Source: Thermodesulfovibrionales bacterium
GTDB taxonomy: Bacteria > Nitrospirota > Thermodesulfovibrionia > Thermodesulfovibrionales > Dissulfurispiraceae
NCBI GenBank assembly: GCA_021129835.1
Contig: JAJOKM010000035.1
Coordinates: 1 to 6,289, forward strand
Length of the DNA: 6,289 bases
Direction of reading: 5' to 3'
Shown: in pieces, positions 1-5,096 of the stretch
Numbering within the stretch: position 1 is the stretch's first letter
Layout: every line of letters starts with the position of its first letter
Made by a program: the position numbers and the translations under genes
The notes under the pieces: model-generated
The model's input: only the letters and a program-made list of their open reading frames with translations
Told to the model about the DNA's origin: nothing
The model's database searches: none

Positions 1-580
1 TCAGCACGATGGCCATCCTTTCCTTCAACTTTCCCAGCAGCTCGTAAAAATCGGTCTGCAGGGGGGTATCGACGCTTGCTGTGGGCTCATCAAGGAGGAG
101 GAGTTCCGGCTCGGTGACCAATGCTCTGGCGATGAAGGCTCTCTGCTGTTGCCCGCCGGAGAGTTTCCCTATTTGCTGGTCTTTATAGTTGAGTATTTCC
201 ATTGCTTCCAGGGCATGCAGGGTTGCCTCGCGGTCTTGCTTGGTATAGCTTCTGAAGGGGCCCGTTTTCCCCAACCGGCCCATTATCACCACATCCCAGA
301 CGTTCGCCGGAAAGCTGCGATCAAACAGGCTATGTTGCGAGACGTAGCCGATGTGTTTGCGCCCTTTCTCGGGGGTATCCCCGAAGACGCTCACCCTTCC
401 ACGTCCTGGCTTTACCAGACCGAGGATCACCTTAAGCAGGGTGGTCTTCCCCCCTCCGTTTGGCCCTATAATGCCCAGGAAATCATCCTGATATATGGAG
501 AGGTTTATCCCGTCCAGCACCGGCACGCCATCATAATCGGTCCATATATCTTCTAGGCGGACAACTTCTTTGCTGCTCAA
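1..580 (-). CDS. Metal-ion ABC transporter, ATP-binding subunit (3' end cut off by window)
   Basis: Cytoplasmic ATPase that would power a ZnuABC/TroABCD-type metal importer. The visible 193 residues contain, in order, Walker A GPNGGGKTT (39-47), the Q-loop glutamine in GYVSQ (Q82), the signature LSGGQQQR (140-147), Walker B LLLLDEP (160-166) and the D-loop SVD (169-171). The stretch FPANVWDVVIMGRLG (90-104) is typical of the zinc/manganese ATPase branch. The switch histidine and C-terminus lie beyond position 1. The start is inferred as TTG at 580-578: an in-frame stop lies at 610-608, no ATG or GTG lies between, and the first in-frame ATG (residue 100) falls after Walker A. No good Shine-Dalgarno precedes it; a 7-bp repeat tract ends ten bases upstream. 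It follows the binding-protein gene by 82 bp on the same strand. The family is certain; the metal is not readable from the sequence. Confidence 0.93.
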   Translation of the reverse strand, partial: MSSKEVVRLEDIWTDYDGVPVLDGINLSIYQDDFLGIIGPNGGGKTTLLKVILGLVKPGRGRVSVFGDTPEKGRKHIGYVSQHSLFDRSFPANVWDVVIMGRLGKTGPFRSYTKQDREATLHALEAMEILNYKDQQIGKLSGGQQQRAFIARALVTEPELLLLDEPTASVDTPLQTDFYELLGKLKERMAIVL

Positions 581-589
581 GATTGACTC

Positions 590-652
590 AGGTTCAAGGT
601 TATAGGTTCATGGTTCGCAGTCACCAGTCACGAGTCACCTTTCACCTTTCAT
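590..652. repeat. Nine degenerate 7-bp tandem repeat units
   Basis: On the plus strand this stretch divides without gaps into nine heptamers. Four are of the type aggttca (590-617: two exact aggttca, then aggttat and tggttcg). Three are of the type cagtcac (618-638: two exact plus gagtcac). Two are of the type ctttcac/ctttcat (639-652). It fills most of the gap between the metal-binding protein gene and the ATPase gene and supplies the in-frame stop upstream of the ATPase TTG start. The look is like the short tandem heptamer families seen between genes in cyanobacteria and some other bacteria. Identity with any named family is not claimed. Confidence 0.8.
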
Positions 653-662
653 TCAGCCTTTC

Positions 663-1556
663 CTACTCCATCTCCCGGGCAAGCAAATCCACCACACTAC
701 GCATGCTGGGAATGTAGTATCGAGGGAGGGGGTTTATCAACGCTGTTTGCCCGTTGATTGATCGGGCAATAGTTTCCGCGGGCCGTTGGGCGAATTGCGG
801 AGAAACAAAGACGTACGACAGGTTATGTTCCGCCGCCTGGTTGATGCTTTCCATGATCACTCTGGGCGATGGAGTTCTCCCGTCGCGCTCGATCGCAATT
901 TGTGTCAGGTTATGATCACGGGCTAAATATCCAAATGCGGGATGGTATATCAGGAAATATCGGTTTACGAAACCATCCAGGCGTTCTCGGATGTATTTGT
1001 CAAGGGCATTCAGTTCCGCCAGGTACCGACTGGTGTTTTCGGCGAAGAAATCGGCATACTCCGGGGCGATGCTGATAAGAGCTTCACTGATGTTCTGCAC
1101 CATTGTCTTCGCAGTCAGAGGGGAGAGCCATATATGGGGATCTATACCTTCAGGCCCACCGCAGCAGCAGCAGCCTCCATGAATAAACTCGATTCCGACT
1201 GAGCTGTCAACAATCAACATTTCCTCGTTTTGTGCTCTAATCCTATCCATCCAGGCCCGCTCGAATCCCAAACCGGAGCCGACCTTAACATACATCTGGG
1301 CATGGCTCACCGCTCGTAACTGGCTTGGTCTCGGTGCGAAGGTATGGGGACTGGACCCTGGTGGCACCATGACGGTAACATCTACCTTATTTCTTCCGAT
1401 ATTTTTTACAAAATCGGCCAGTGGCAGTATGCTCACAATCACCCCTATTGTCTCCTCCGTCGGCTTTTCCTCCGCCGGTTGATAGGCAGTGGCAAAGCCT
1501 GTCATGGTAAGTATGAGCGCCAGGGCGACTGCAGTCAGTCTGCTGATCTTTTTCAT
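663..1556 (-). CDS. Periplasmic metal-ion binding protein of an ABC importer (ZnuA/TroA family) with Cys4 loop
   Basis: Exported substrate-binding protein (297 aa) that captures a divalent metal, probably zinc or manganese, and hands it to the ABC permease. Residues 1-24 form a signal peptide (KK, hydrophobic core, AxA-type site FATA/YQ) with no lipobox. The cluster A-I fold is shown by SILPLADFV (42-50), PPGSSPHTFAPRPSQL (65-80), GIDPHIWLSP (137-146) and YHPAFGYLARDHNL (204-217). H71, H141 and H205 are the three expected histidine ligands. The usual acidic fourth ligand near the C-terminus is not obvious: the segment reads INPL (274-277) where DPL is common. The variable loop, often His-rich in ZnuA, here reads HGGCCCCGG with C129-C132. 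The ATG at 1556 is preferred over a GTG nine bases upstream, because GGAGG (1570-1566) lies nine bases from the ATG but abuts the GTG. It starts 14 bp after the small membrane protein. Confidence 0.93.
   Translation of the reverse strand: MKKISRLTAVALALILTMTGFATAYQPAEEKPTEETIGVIVSILPLADFVKNIGRNKVDVTVMVPPGSSPHTFAPRPSQLRAVSHAQMYVKVGSGLGFERAWMDRIRAQNEEMLIVDSSVGIEFIHGGCCCCGGPEGIDPHIWLSPLTAKTMVQNISEALISIAPEYADFFAENTSRYLAELNALDKYIRERLDGFVNRYFLIYHPAFGYLARDHNLTQIAIERDGRTPSPRVIMESINQAAEHNLSYVFVSPQFAQRPAETIARSINGQTALINPLPRYYIPSMRSVVDLLAREME
1161..1172 (-). repeat. Four-unit TGC triplet repeat encoding Cys-Cys-Cys-Cys
   Basis: Four identical TGC codons in a row (plus strand gca x4) encode C129-C132 of the metal-binding protein. 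A short triplet run like this can change copy number by slippage, which would change the number of cysteines without shifting the frame. Confidence 0.7.
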
Positions 1557-1565
1557 TGAACACAC

Positions 1566-1570
1566 CCTCC
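1566..1570 (-). promoter_or_regulatory. Shine-Dalgarno of the metal-binding protein gene
   Basis: GGAGG directly follows the TAA stop of the small membrane protein gene (TAAGGAGG) and lies nine bases before the ATG at 1556. This fixes the start of the binding protein and suggests translational coupling to the gene before it. Confidence 0.8.
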
Positions 1571-1813
1571 TTACTTTTTTCTAAATAAAGCTATCACTCC
1601 GACTATTTGCACCAAAACCAGCGCTATGACTGTGTAAGAGAGAAGCTTTATTGAAGAGTTGATTGAGCACAAATCTTCGGCGATATGTTCAATAGCTTCA
1701 CCTTCATCACCGCAAGCACTTGCTATTCCTGTGCCACTTGTTAAAATAATCGCTGTCACCATCAAAATCAGCGCCAGTGCCATCGGGATTGTTTTCGCTA
1801 TTCTGTTTTTCAT
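1571..1813 (-). CDS. Small exported/membrane protein heading the metal transporter operon, unknown function
   Basis: I do not recognise a family. From the ATG at 1813 the protein has 80 residues. It has a basic N-terminus (MKNRIAK), a hydrophobic segment (about 9-31) ending in IASA/C, and an acidic stretch 34-49 bounded by two cysteines (C34, C49) with several Asp/Glu and one His. A second hydrophobic segment (57-77) is followed by FRKK. If the first segment is cleaved after A33, the product is a 47-residue single-pass protein with an outside N-terminus; if not, it is a two-helix hairpin with an outside loop. The box ASAC is a poor lipobox, so lipidation is possible but not favoured. In-frame upstream starts at 1870, 1912 and 1924 would add up to 37 residues; the 1870 start has the same GGAGG as 1813. 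I choose 1813 because it puts a normal short n-region before the hydrophobic core. As first gene of the operon it is probably an accessory of the importer (inference). Confidence 0.7.
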   Translation of the reverse strand: MKNRIAKTIPMALALILMVTAIILTSGTGIASACGDEGEAIEHIAEDLCSINSSIKLLSYTVIALVLVQIVGVIALFRKK

Positions 1814-1820
1814 CAGGTTT

Positions 1821-1825
1821 CCTCC
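1821..1825 (-). promoter_or_regulatory. Shine-Dalgarno, inner copy, for the start at 1813
   Basis: GGAGG within AAAGGAGGAAACCTGATG, seven bases before the ATG: a strong site. It decides the 80-residue start. Confidence 0.7.
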
Positions 1826-1877
1826 TTTGCGTATCTTGGTGATCCGCATCTTCATTATTCTGTTTTTCATCAGGTTT

Positions 1878-1882
1878 CCTCC
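1878..1882 (-). promoter_or_regulatory. Shine-Dalgarno, outer copy, for the alternative start at 1870
   Basis: The same GGAGG and spacing as the inner copy. A ribosome starting here would make a 99-residue form whose first 19 residues (rich in Lys/Arg) precede the signal-like segment. Confidence 0.55.
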
Positions 1883-1935
1883 TTTGCATATCTTGGTGGA
1901 CCTCATTTCCATTTCTCCTCCCATAACCGTTCACC

Positions 1936-1950
1936 AGGTCTTTTTGACCT
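1936..1950 (-). other. Small hairpin in the leader of the metal operon
   Basis: A perfect 5-bp inverted repeat, AGGTC-AAAAA-GACCT on the minus strand, lies in the predicted 5' leader between the two-codon ORF and the first in-frame starts of the small membrane protein. There is no T-run after it, so it is not a classical terminator. Any role in translation control is inference. Confidence 0.4.
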
Positions 1951-1960
1951 CACCTTTTTT

Positions 1961-1969
1961 TTACCGCAT
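1961..1969 (-). CDS. Two-codon upstream ORF (Met-Arg-stop) behind a perfect Shine-Dalgarno
   Basis: ATG CGG TAA on the minus strand, within the predicted leader of the metal operon. GGGGAGGTGAT (1984-1974) precedes it, with four bases between that element and the ATG; this is the best Shine-Dalgarno match in the window, since GGAGGTGAT fully pairs with the usual 16S 3' end. The stop is followed by a run of A (TAA plus six more A). A ribosome skipping one base there would continue into a short Lys/Arg-rich frame that ends near 1900. Either a minimal regulatory ORF or a remnant of a lost start; translation is not shown by sequence alone. Confidence 0.4.
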   Translation of the reverse strand: MR

Positions 1970-2010
1970 TTCTATCACCTCCCCAGATCTGAGCGAACAA
2001 GGCACTGACA

Positions 2011-2033
2011 ATAATACTCATTGCCAGTATAAT
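2011..2033. promoter_or_regulatory. Candidate repressor operator (23-bp palindrome over the -10)
   Basis: An inverted repeat with 8-bp arms matching at 7 of 8 positions and a 7-bp spacer (minus strand ATTATACT, GGCAATG, AGTATTAT). It covers the -10 hexamer and the presumed start point of the metal operon promoter, where a bound repressor would block RNA polymerase. Size and AT-rich arms suit a Fur/Zur or DtxR/MntR type dimer, but the sequence is not a recognisable copy of any consensus I know. The regulator is therefore unassigned. Confidence 0.5.
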
Positions 2034-2087
2034 GCGGTGTAGATTATTTTGTCAAGGGGTCGAATTGCCTTTATAATGCATTGCAGA
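2020..2087. repeat. Direct repeat pair with shared motif GCATTATAnnGGCAAT
   Basis: Segments 2020-2043 and 2064-2087 match at 19 of 24 positions, 44 bp apart. On the minus strand both hold GCATTATA-nn-GGCAAT exactly. The first copy overlaps the -10 and the candidate operator. The second lies upstream of the -35 and overlaps the left end of the 11-bp inverted repeat. Could be paired protein sites or relics of mobile-element ends. Confidence 0.5.
2026..2055 (-). promoter_or_regulatory. Sigma70-type promoter of the metal transporter operon
   Basis: On the minus strand, TTGACA (2055-2050, perfect) and TATACT (2031-2026, one mismatch to TATAAT) are separated by 18 bp. Transcription would begin near 2019, giving a leader of about 110-205 bases depending on which start of the small membrane protein is used. 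Strong match, and correctly oriented. Confidence 0.75.
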
Positions 2088-2159
2088 AACAGGACATTTC
2101 TAAATTGGTATGACAGTAAAAACAGAGAACCAGACCAGATTTTTTGGTAAGGCAATTCG
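2061..2159. repeat. 11-bp perfect inverted repeat bracketing 99 bp (possible mobile-element relic)
   Basis: cgaattgcctt at 2061-2071 and its exact reverse complement aaggcaattcg at 2149-2159. The 77 bp between carry no ORF. No clear target-site duplication flanks it (ggggt on the left, ccgtc on the right). The interior reads in part like the ends of small insertion sequences (agaaatgtcctg on the minus strand), an impression I could not test. Confidence 0.45.
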
Positions 2160-2172
2160 CCGTCTTTACAAA
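2144..2172 (+). promoter_or_regulatory. Weak candidate promoter for nadE operon
   Basis: TTGGTA (2144-2149) and TACAAA (2167-2172) with a 17-bp spacer, each matching 4 of 6 consensus positions; the right arm of the 11-bp inverted repeat lies in the spacer. The implied leader is about 20 bases. The match is weak and the true promoter may lie elsewhere. Confidence 0.25.
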
Positions 2173-2199
2173 AACATTATTGAATAGTAAACTTAACGC

Positions 2200-3942
2200 A
2201 TGAAAACAGCAAGGATTGCCCTATGTCAGATTAATAGCACCGTAGGTGACTTTGATGGGAATGTTAAAAAAATAATTCAATTTATTAAACATGCCAGTAA
2301 ATACATCCCTGATGTTATAGTCTTTCCGGAGCTTGCGGTGACTGGTTATCCTCCTGAAGACCTACTTTTAAAGCCGCAGTTCATTGATGACAATCTGGAT
2401 GCAGTGAGAAAGATCAAGGCGATAGTAAATGATTTTGTAGTGATAGTCGGGTTCGTAGACAAAAGAGATGACATATACAATGCTGCAGCAATTATGCATG
2501 AAAAAGAGGTTATCGATGTTTATCACAAGATACACCTGCCAAACTATGGTGTGTTTGATGAACATCGGTATTTTCGAGCAGGAATAAGGTGCCCCATATA
2601 TCAGATAAATAATATGTCGTTTGGGGTTAACATCTGCGAGGATATATGGTGTCCTGAAGGGCCAACTACTATTCAGGCACTGGCAGGTGCGGAGTTTATA
2701 ATCAATATAAATGCATCTCCCTATCACTTAAGAAAATCCTGCTTCAGGGAAAAAATGCTATCAACAAGGGCATCCGACAACAGTGTAATTGTGGTCCATT
2801 TAAATGCCGTTGGTGGTCAGGATGAACTCGTCTTTGATGGAAGCAGTTTTGTTGTTAACCAGGCCGGGGAGGTTACAGTTAATGCCAAGCAATTTGAAGA
2901 GGACATGGTTGTTGTAGATCTAAATCTGGATGCAATATTCATGCAGAGATTGCATGACCCTCGCAGAAGGCAACAGGTCATCGCATTAAAGACGGATGCG
3001 ATAGAGAAAATAACCATTAGTAGCGTCAGAAGCCAAAAGGCGGATGTACCTTCAAAACCAGTCCTGCCACATATTGATCATTACTCGCCATTTCCTATTG
3101 AGGAAGAAGTCTATAATGCCCTTGTTCTTGGGGTTGGGGACTATGTCTCTAAAAATGGTTTTAAAAAGGTATGTATTGGTTTAAGCGGGGGGATAGATTC
3201 TGCACTTGTGGCGACTATTGCTGCAGATGCCGTTGGGACAAATAATGTAGCAGGCATATTTATGCCCTCACCTTATACTTCTAAAGAAGGGAAGGAAGAT
3301 GTTTATGAACTCTCAAAAAATCTTGGAACAAGGGTAATTGAGGTGCCCATCAAACTCCTCTTTGAGACTTATTTAGAGACCCTGAAATTCGAATTTGAAG
3401 GACTGCCCATTGATGCTACAGAGGAGAATCTGCAGGCACGCATCAGGGGAAACATTCTTACGGCATTCTCTAATAAGTTTGGCTGGCTTGTTCTGACTAC
3501 GGGAAATAAATCAGAGATGAGCGTTGGATATACAACCCTCTACGGAGACATGGCTGGCGGATTTGCAGTTATTAAGGATGTGCCAAAGACACTCGTATAT
3601 AAAATATGTGCGTGGAAGAATCAGAAAGAAGGGAGAGCCGTCATCCCCGAAAGGATTTTATCGAAAGAACCCTCGGCAGAATTAAGGCCAGAACAGAAAG
3701 ACATAGACGACTTACCACCATATGAAGTCCTTGACACAGTACTTAAGGCATATGTCGAAGAGGATAAGAGCCTTGAGGAGATAATTACTCTTGGATGTGA
3801 AGAGGAGTGCGTAAAAAAGATTGTAAGGATGATTGATGCCAGTGAATACAAAAGGAGGCAATCTCCTCCAGGGATAAAGATAACACCAAGGGCATTCGGC
3901 AGGGACAGAAGATTCCCCATAACAAACAGCTACAGGAGCTAA
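2200..3942 (+). CDS. nadE: Glutamine-dependent NAD+ synthetase
   Basis: Cytoplasmic enzyme of the last step of NAD+ synthesis: amidates nicotinic acid adenine dinucleotide using ATP and ammonia released from glutamine. The 580-residue length fits the two-domain form. The N-terminal nitrilase-type glutaminase domain (about 1-265) shows the E-K-C triad: E44 in FPELAVTGYPPEDLL, K110 in YHKIHLPNYGVFDE and C146 in VNICEDIW. The C-terminal synthetase domain (about 300-580) shows the PP-loop SGGIDS (329-334), LQARIRGNIL (411-420), TTGNKSEMSVGYTTLYGD (433-450) and the terminal ITPRAFGRDRRFPITNSYR. All key residues are present, so it should be active. The ATG at 2200 matches the family N-terminus (MKTARIALCQIN), but no Shine-Dalgarno is visible before it. 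First gene of a four-gene rightward set. Confidence 0.97.
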   Translation: MKTARIALCQINSTVGDFDGNVKKIIQFIKHASKYIPDVIVFPELAVTGYPPEDLLLKPQFIDDNLDAVRKIKAIVNDFVVIVGFVDKRDDIYNAAAIMHEKEVIDVYHKIHLPNYGVFDEHRYFRAGIRCPIYQINNMSFGVNICEDIWCPEGPTTIQALAGAEFIININASPYHLRKSCFREKMLSTRASDNSVIVVHLNAVGGQDELVFDGSSFVVNQAGEVTVNAKQFEEDMVVVDLNLDAIFMQRLHDPRRRQQVIALKTDAIEKITISSVRSQKADVPSKPVLPHIDHYSPFPIEEEVYNALVLGVGDYVSKNGFKKVCIGLSGGIDSALVATIAADAVGTNNVAGIFMPSPYTSKEGKEDVYELSKNLGTRVIEVPIKLLFETYLETLKFEFEGLPIDATEENLQARIRGNILTAFSNKFGWLVLTTGNKSEMSVGYTTLYGDMAGGFAVIKDVPKTLVYKICAWKNQKEGRAVIPERILSKEPSAELRPEQKDIDDLPPYEVLDTVLKAYVEEDKSLEEIITLGCEEECVKKIVRMIDASEYKRRQSPPGIKITPRAFGRDRRFPITNSYRS

Positions 3943-3946
3943 TGAA

Positions 3947-4261
3947 ATGGAGATAAAAATTAGTGAACAGATAAGGAAGATTATTTATGTTTCGGGCGCT
4001 TTATTTGCTTTGGGTATGTTATTCGTTTTAGGGATTTTTGTGTTGTCTGATCATCTTGATAGCAGTGAGAATAAACAGTCTTTGCAGTTCAGTGAGGACA
4101 TGCAAATCGAGAAGATAATACCTGAGAGATCTGGGAAACCTGTAAGCATAAAGCTTCGCAGAACTGTAAAGGGCAAATATACATGGACCCTTAGAGGCAG
4201 GAGTGTTGAAGAAATCGTCGAAACTGACAGACGCCTTAGAGAACTCTTAGATGAAAAGTGA
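3947..4261 (+). CDS. Small single-pass membrane protein between nadE and rsmI, unknown function
   Basis: A 104-residue protein I cannot assign to a family. Residues 1-11 are short and charged (EQIRK). Residues 12-34 form one hydrophobic membrane segment (IIYVSGALFALGMLFVLGIFVLS, seen in two halves around G23). The rest (about 35-104) is soluble and charged, with a central KPVSIKLRRTVKGKYTWTLRG-like beta-rich stretch and a C-terminal helix (SVEEIVETDRRLRELLDEK). The basic residues before the segment suggest the tail lies outside the cytoplasm, but the tail is also fairly basic, so topology is unsure. AGGAG (3934-3938) inside the end of nadE lies eight bases before the ATG. The gene starts 4 bp after nadE and overlaps rsmI by 11 bp, so it is a real operon member. 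The overlapping arrangement suggests co-translation rather than a shared pathway. Confidence 0.82.
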   Translation: MEIKISEQIRKIIYVSGALFALGMLFVLGIFVLSDHLDSSENKQSLQFSEDMQIEKIIPERSGKPVSIKLRRTVKGKYTWTLRGRSVEEIVETDRRLRELLDEK

Positions 4262-5096
4262 TACCCCTATGCTAACAGGAACATTATTTGTCGTTTCAAC
4301 TCCGATAGGAAACCTTGAAGACATAACACTGAGGGCGCTCAGGGTTTTAAAGGAGGTAGATTTTATCGTAGTTGAAGACACAAGGCGCTCCCTTAAGCTC
4401 CTTAATTACTACGGCATATCAAAACCACTGATAAGTTATTGGTCCGCAAAAGAAAAGGTCAAGACAGAGGTGGTTATAAAAAAGCTTCGGTCAGGCCTGT
4501 CGGTAGCGCTTATTTCGGATGAAGGGACACCCGGCATATCTGATCCAGGCTATCTGCTCATAAAGGAGGCGATCGAAAAAAATATAAATATAACGCCGAT
4601 TCCAGGCCCTTCCGCCTTTGTTGCTGCCCTTTCTGTAGCAGGGCTCCCTGCAGAGGAGTTTACATTTATAGGTTTTCTGCCTTCAAAGGCTGCCCAGAGA
4701 CGGAAAAAGTTAAAAGAATTGGTGCTTGAGCCGAGGACGCTTGTATTTTATGAAGCGTCTCACAGGCTGCTTGATACATTGTCGGATATGGAAGAGATAT
4801 TTAGAGAAAGGGAGGCTGCAGTCGCAAAGGAGATGACGAAGATATATGAAGAGATATTGAGAGGAAGCATATCAGGAATCCTTGATATGCTTGAAGATCG
4901 GACAATTGCCGGAGAGTATGTCATAGTTGTGGAAGAAAGTAAAAGAGACGGCGTTACAATGGACGAGGCATTAGAAGAGGTGAGGGCGCTCATAAAAAAG
5001 GGCAAGGGCAGAAAGGAGGCTGTTAAGTCGGTAGCAGAGGAATACGGCCACAGCAAGAAGGAACTTTATGATAAGTCGTTAGGTTATCGATTATGA
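4251..5096 (+). CDS. rsmI: 16S rRNA (cytidine(1402)-2'-O)-methyltransferase
   Basis: SAM-dependent enzyme that 2'-O-methylates C1402 in the decoding centre of 16S rRNA. The 281-residue protein shows the tetrapyrrole-methylase-type fold with family motifs in order: VVSTPIGNLEDITLRAL (14-30), VVEDTRRS (40-47), ALISDEGTPGISDPGY (86-101), PIPGPSAFVAALSVAGLP (116-133), FIGFLPSKAAQRR (139-151), RTLVFYEASHRLLDTL (162-177) and AKEMTKIYEEILRG (192-205). A C-terminal helical part (about 235-281) is rich in Lys and Glu and resembles the small helical domain of full-length family members. The ATG at 4251 overlaps the end of the membrane-protein gene. A second ATG at 4269 (residue 7) sits just before the conserved core and is an alternative start; neither has a strong Shine-Dalgarno, which suits coupling to the upstream gene. 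Confidence 0.96.
   Translation: MKSDTPMLTGTLFVVSTPIGNLEDITLRALRVLKEVDFIVVEDTRRSLKLLNYYGISKPLISYWSAKEKVKTEVVIKKLRSGLSVALISDEGTPGISDPGYLLIKEAIEKNINITPIPGPSAFVAALSVAGLPAEEFTFIGFLPSKAAQRRKKLKELVLEPRTLVFYEASHRLLDTLSDMEEIFREREAAVAKEMTKIYEEILRGSISGILDMLEDRTIAGEYVIVVEESKRDGVTMDEALEEVRALIKKGKGRKEAVKSVAEEYGHSKKELYDKSLGYRL

Larger units (their letters stand above)
1799..1912 (-). repeat. 57-bp tandem duplication of the RBS and start of the small membrane protein
   Basis: Two copies, 1799-1855 and 1856-1912, 57 bp apart (19 codons, so frame is kept). About 42 bases are identical except one (1831 g against 1888 a); the rest has diverged. Each copy holds GGAGG seven bases before an ATG (ATGs at 1813 and 1870) followed by codons for MKNRI. 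The result is two equal, in-frame translation starts. A third, weaker GGAGG precedes in-frame ATGs at 1912 and 1906. Confidence 0.88.
1925..2199. other. Divergent intergenic control region
   Basis: No protein gene of ordinary size fits here. The region holds the leftward promoter and operator of the metal operon, its leader with the two-codon ORF and hairpin, a repeated motif, an 11-bp inverted repeat spanning 2061-2159 and a weak candidate promoter for nadE. Each is listed separately. Confidence 0.8.

Noticed and set aside
149..556. 135-residue plus-strand reading frame
   Set aside because: It lies antisense to the ABC ATPase gene, whose Walker A, signature and Walker B motifs are intact on the minus strand; the plus-strand product has no recognisable features.
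1557..1565. GTG start giving the binding protein three extra residues
   Set aside because: The GGAGG would abut this GTG, while the ATG at 1556 has a proper nine-base spacing and gives a normal signal peptide.
1799..1912. Possible CRISPR-like or attachment-site repeat
   Set aside because: Only two adjacent copies, in frame and carrying a ribosome binding site and start codon; a local tandem duplication explains it.
1659..2042. 127-residue plus-strand reading frame rich in Ile and Phe
   Set aside because: It is the antisense of the small membrane protein and its duplicated start region; its apparent internal repeat is only the 57-bp duplication read backwards.
1925..2060. Metal-sensing riboswitch in the leader of the metal operon
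   Set aside because: The leader is short and shows only a 5-bp hairpin; no conserved riboswitch core such as a multi-stem junction could be recognised.
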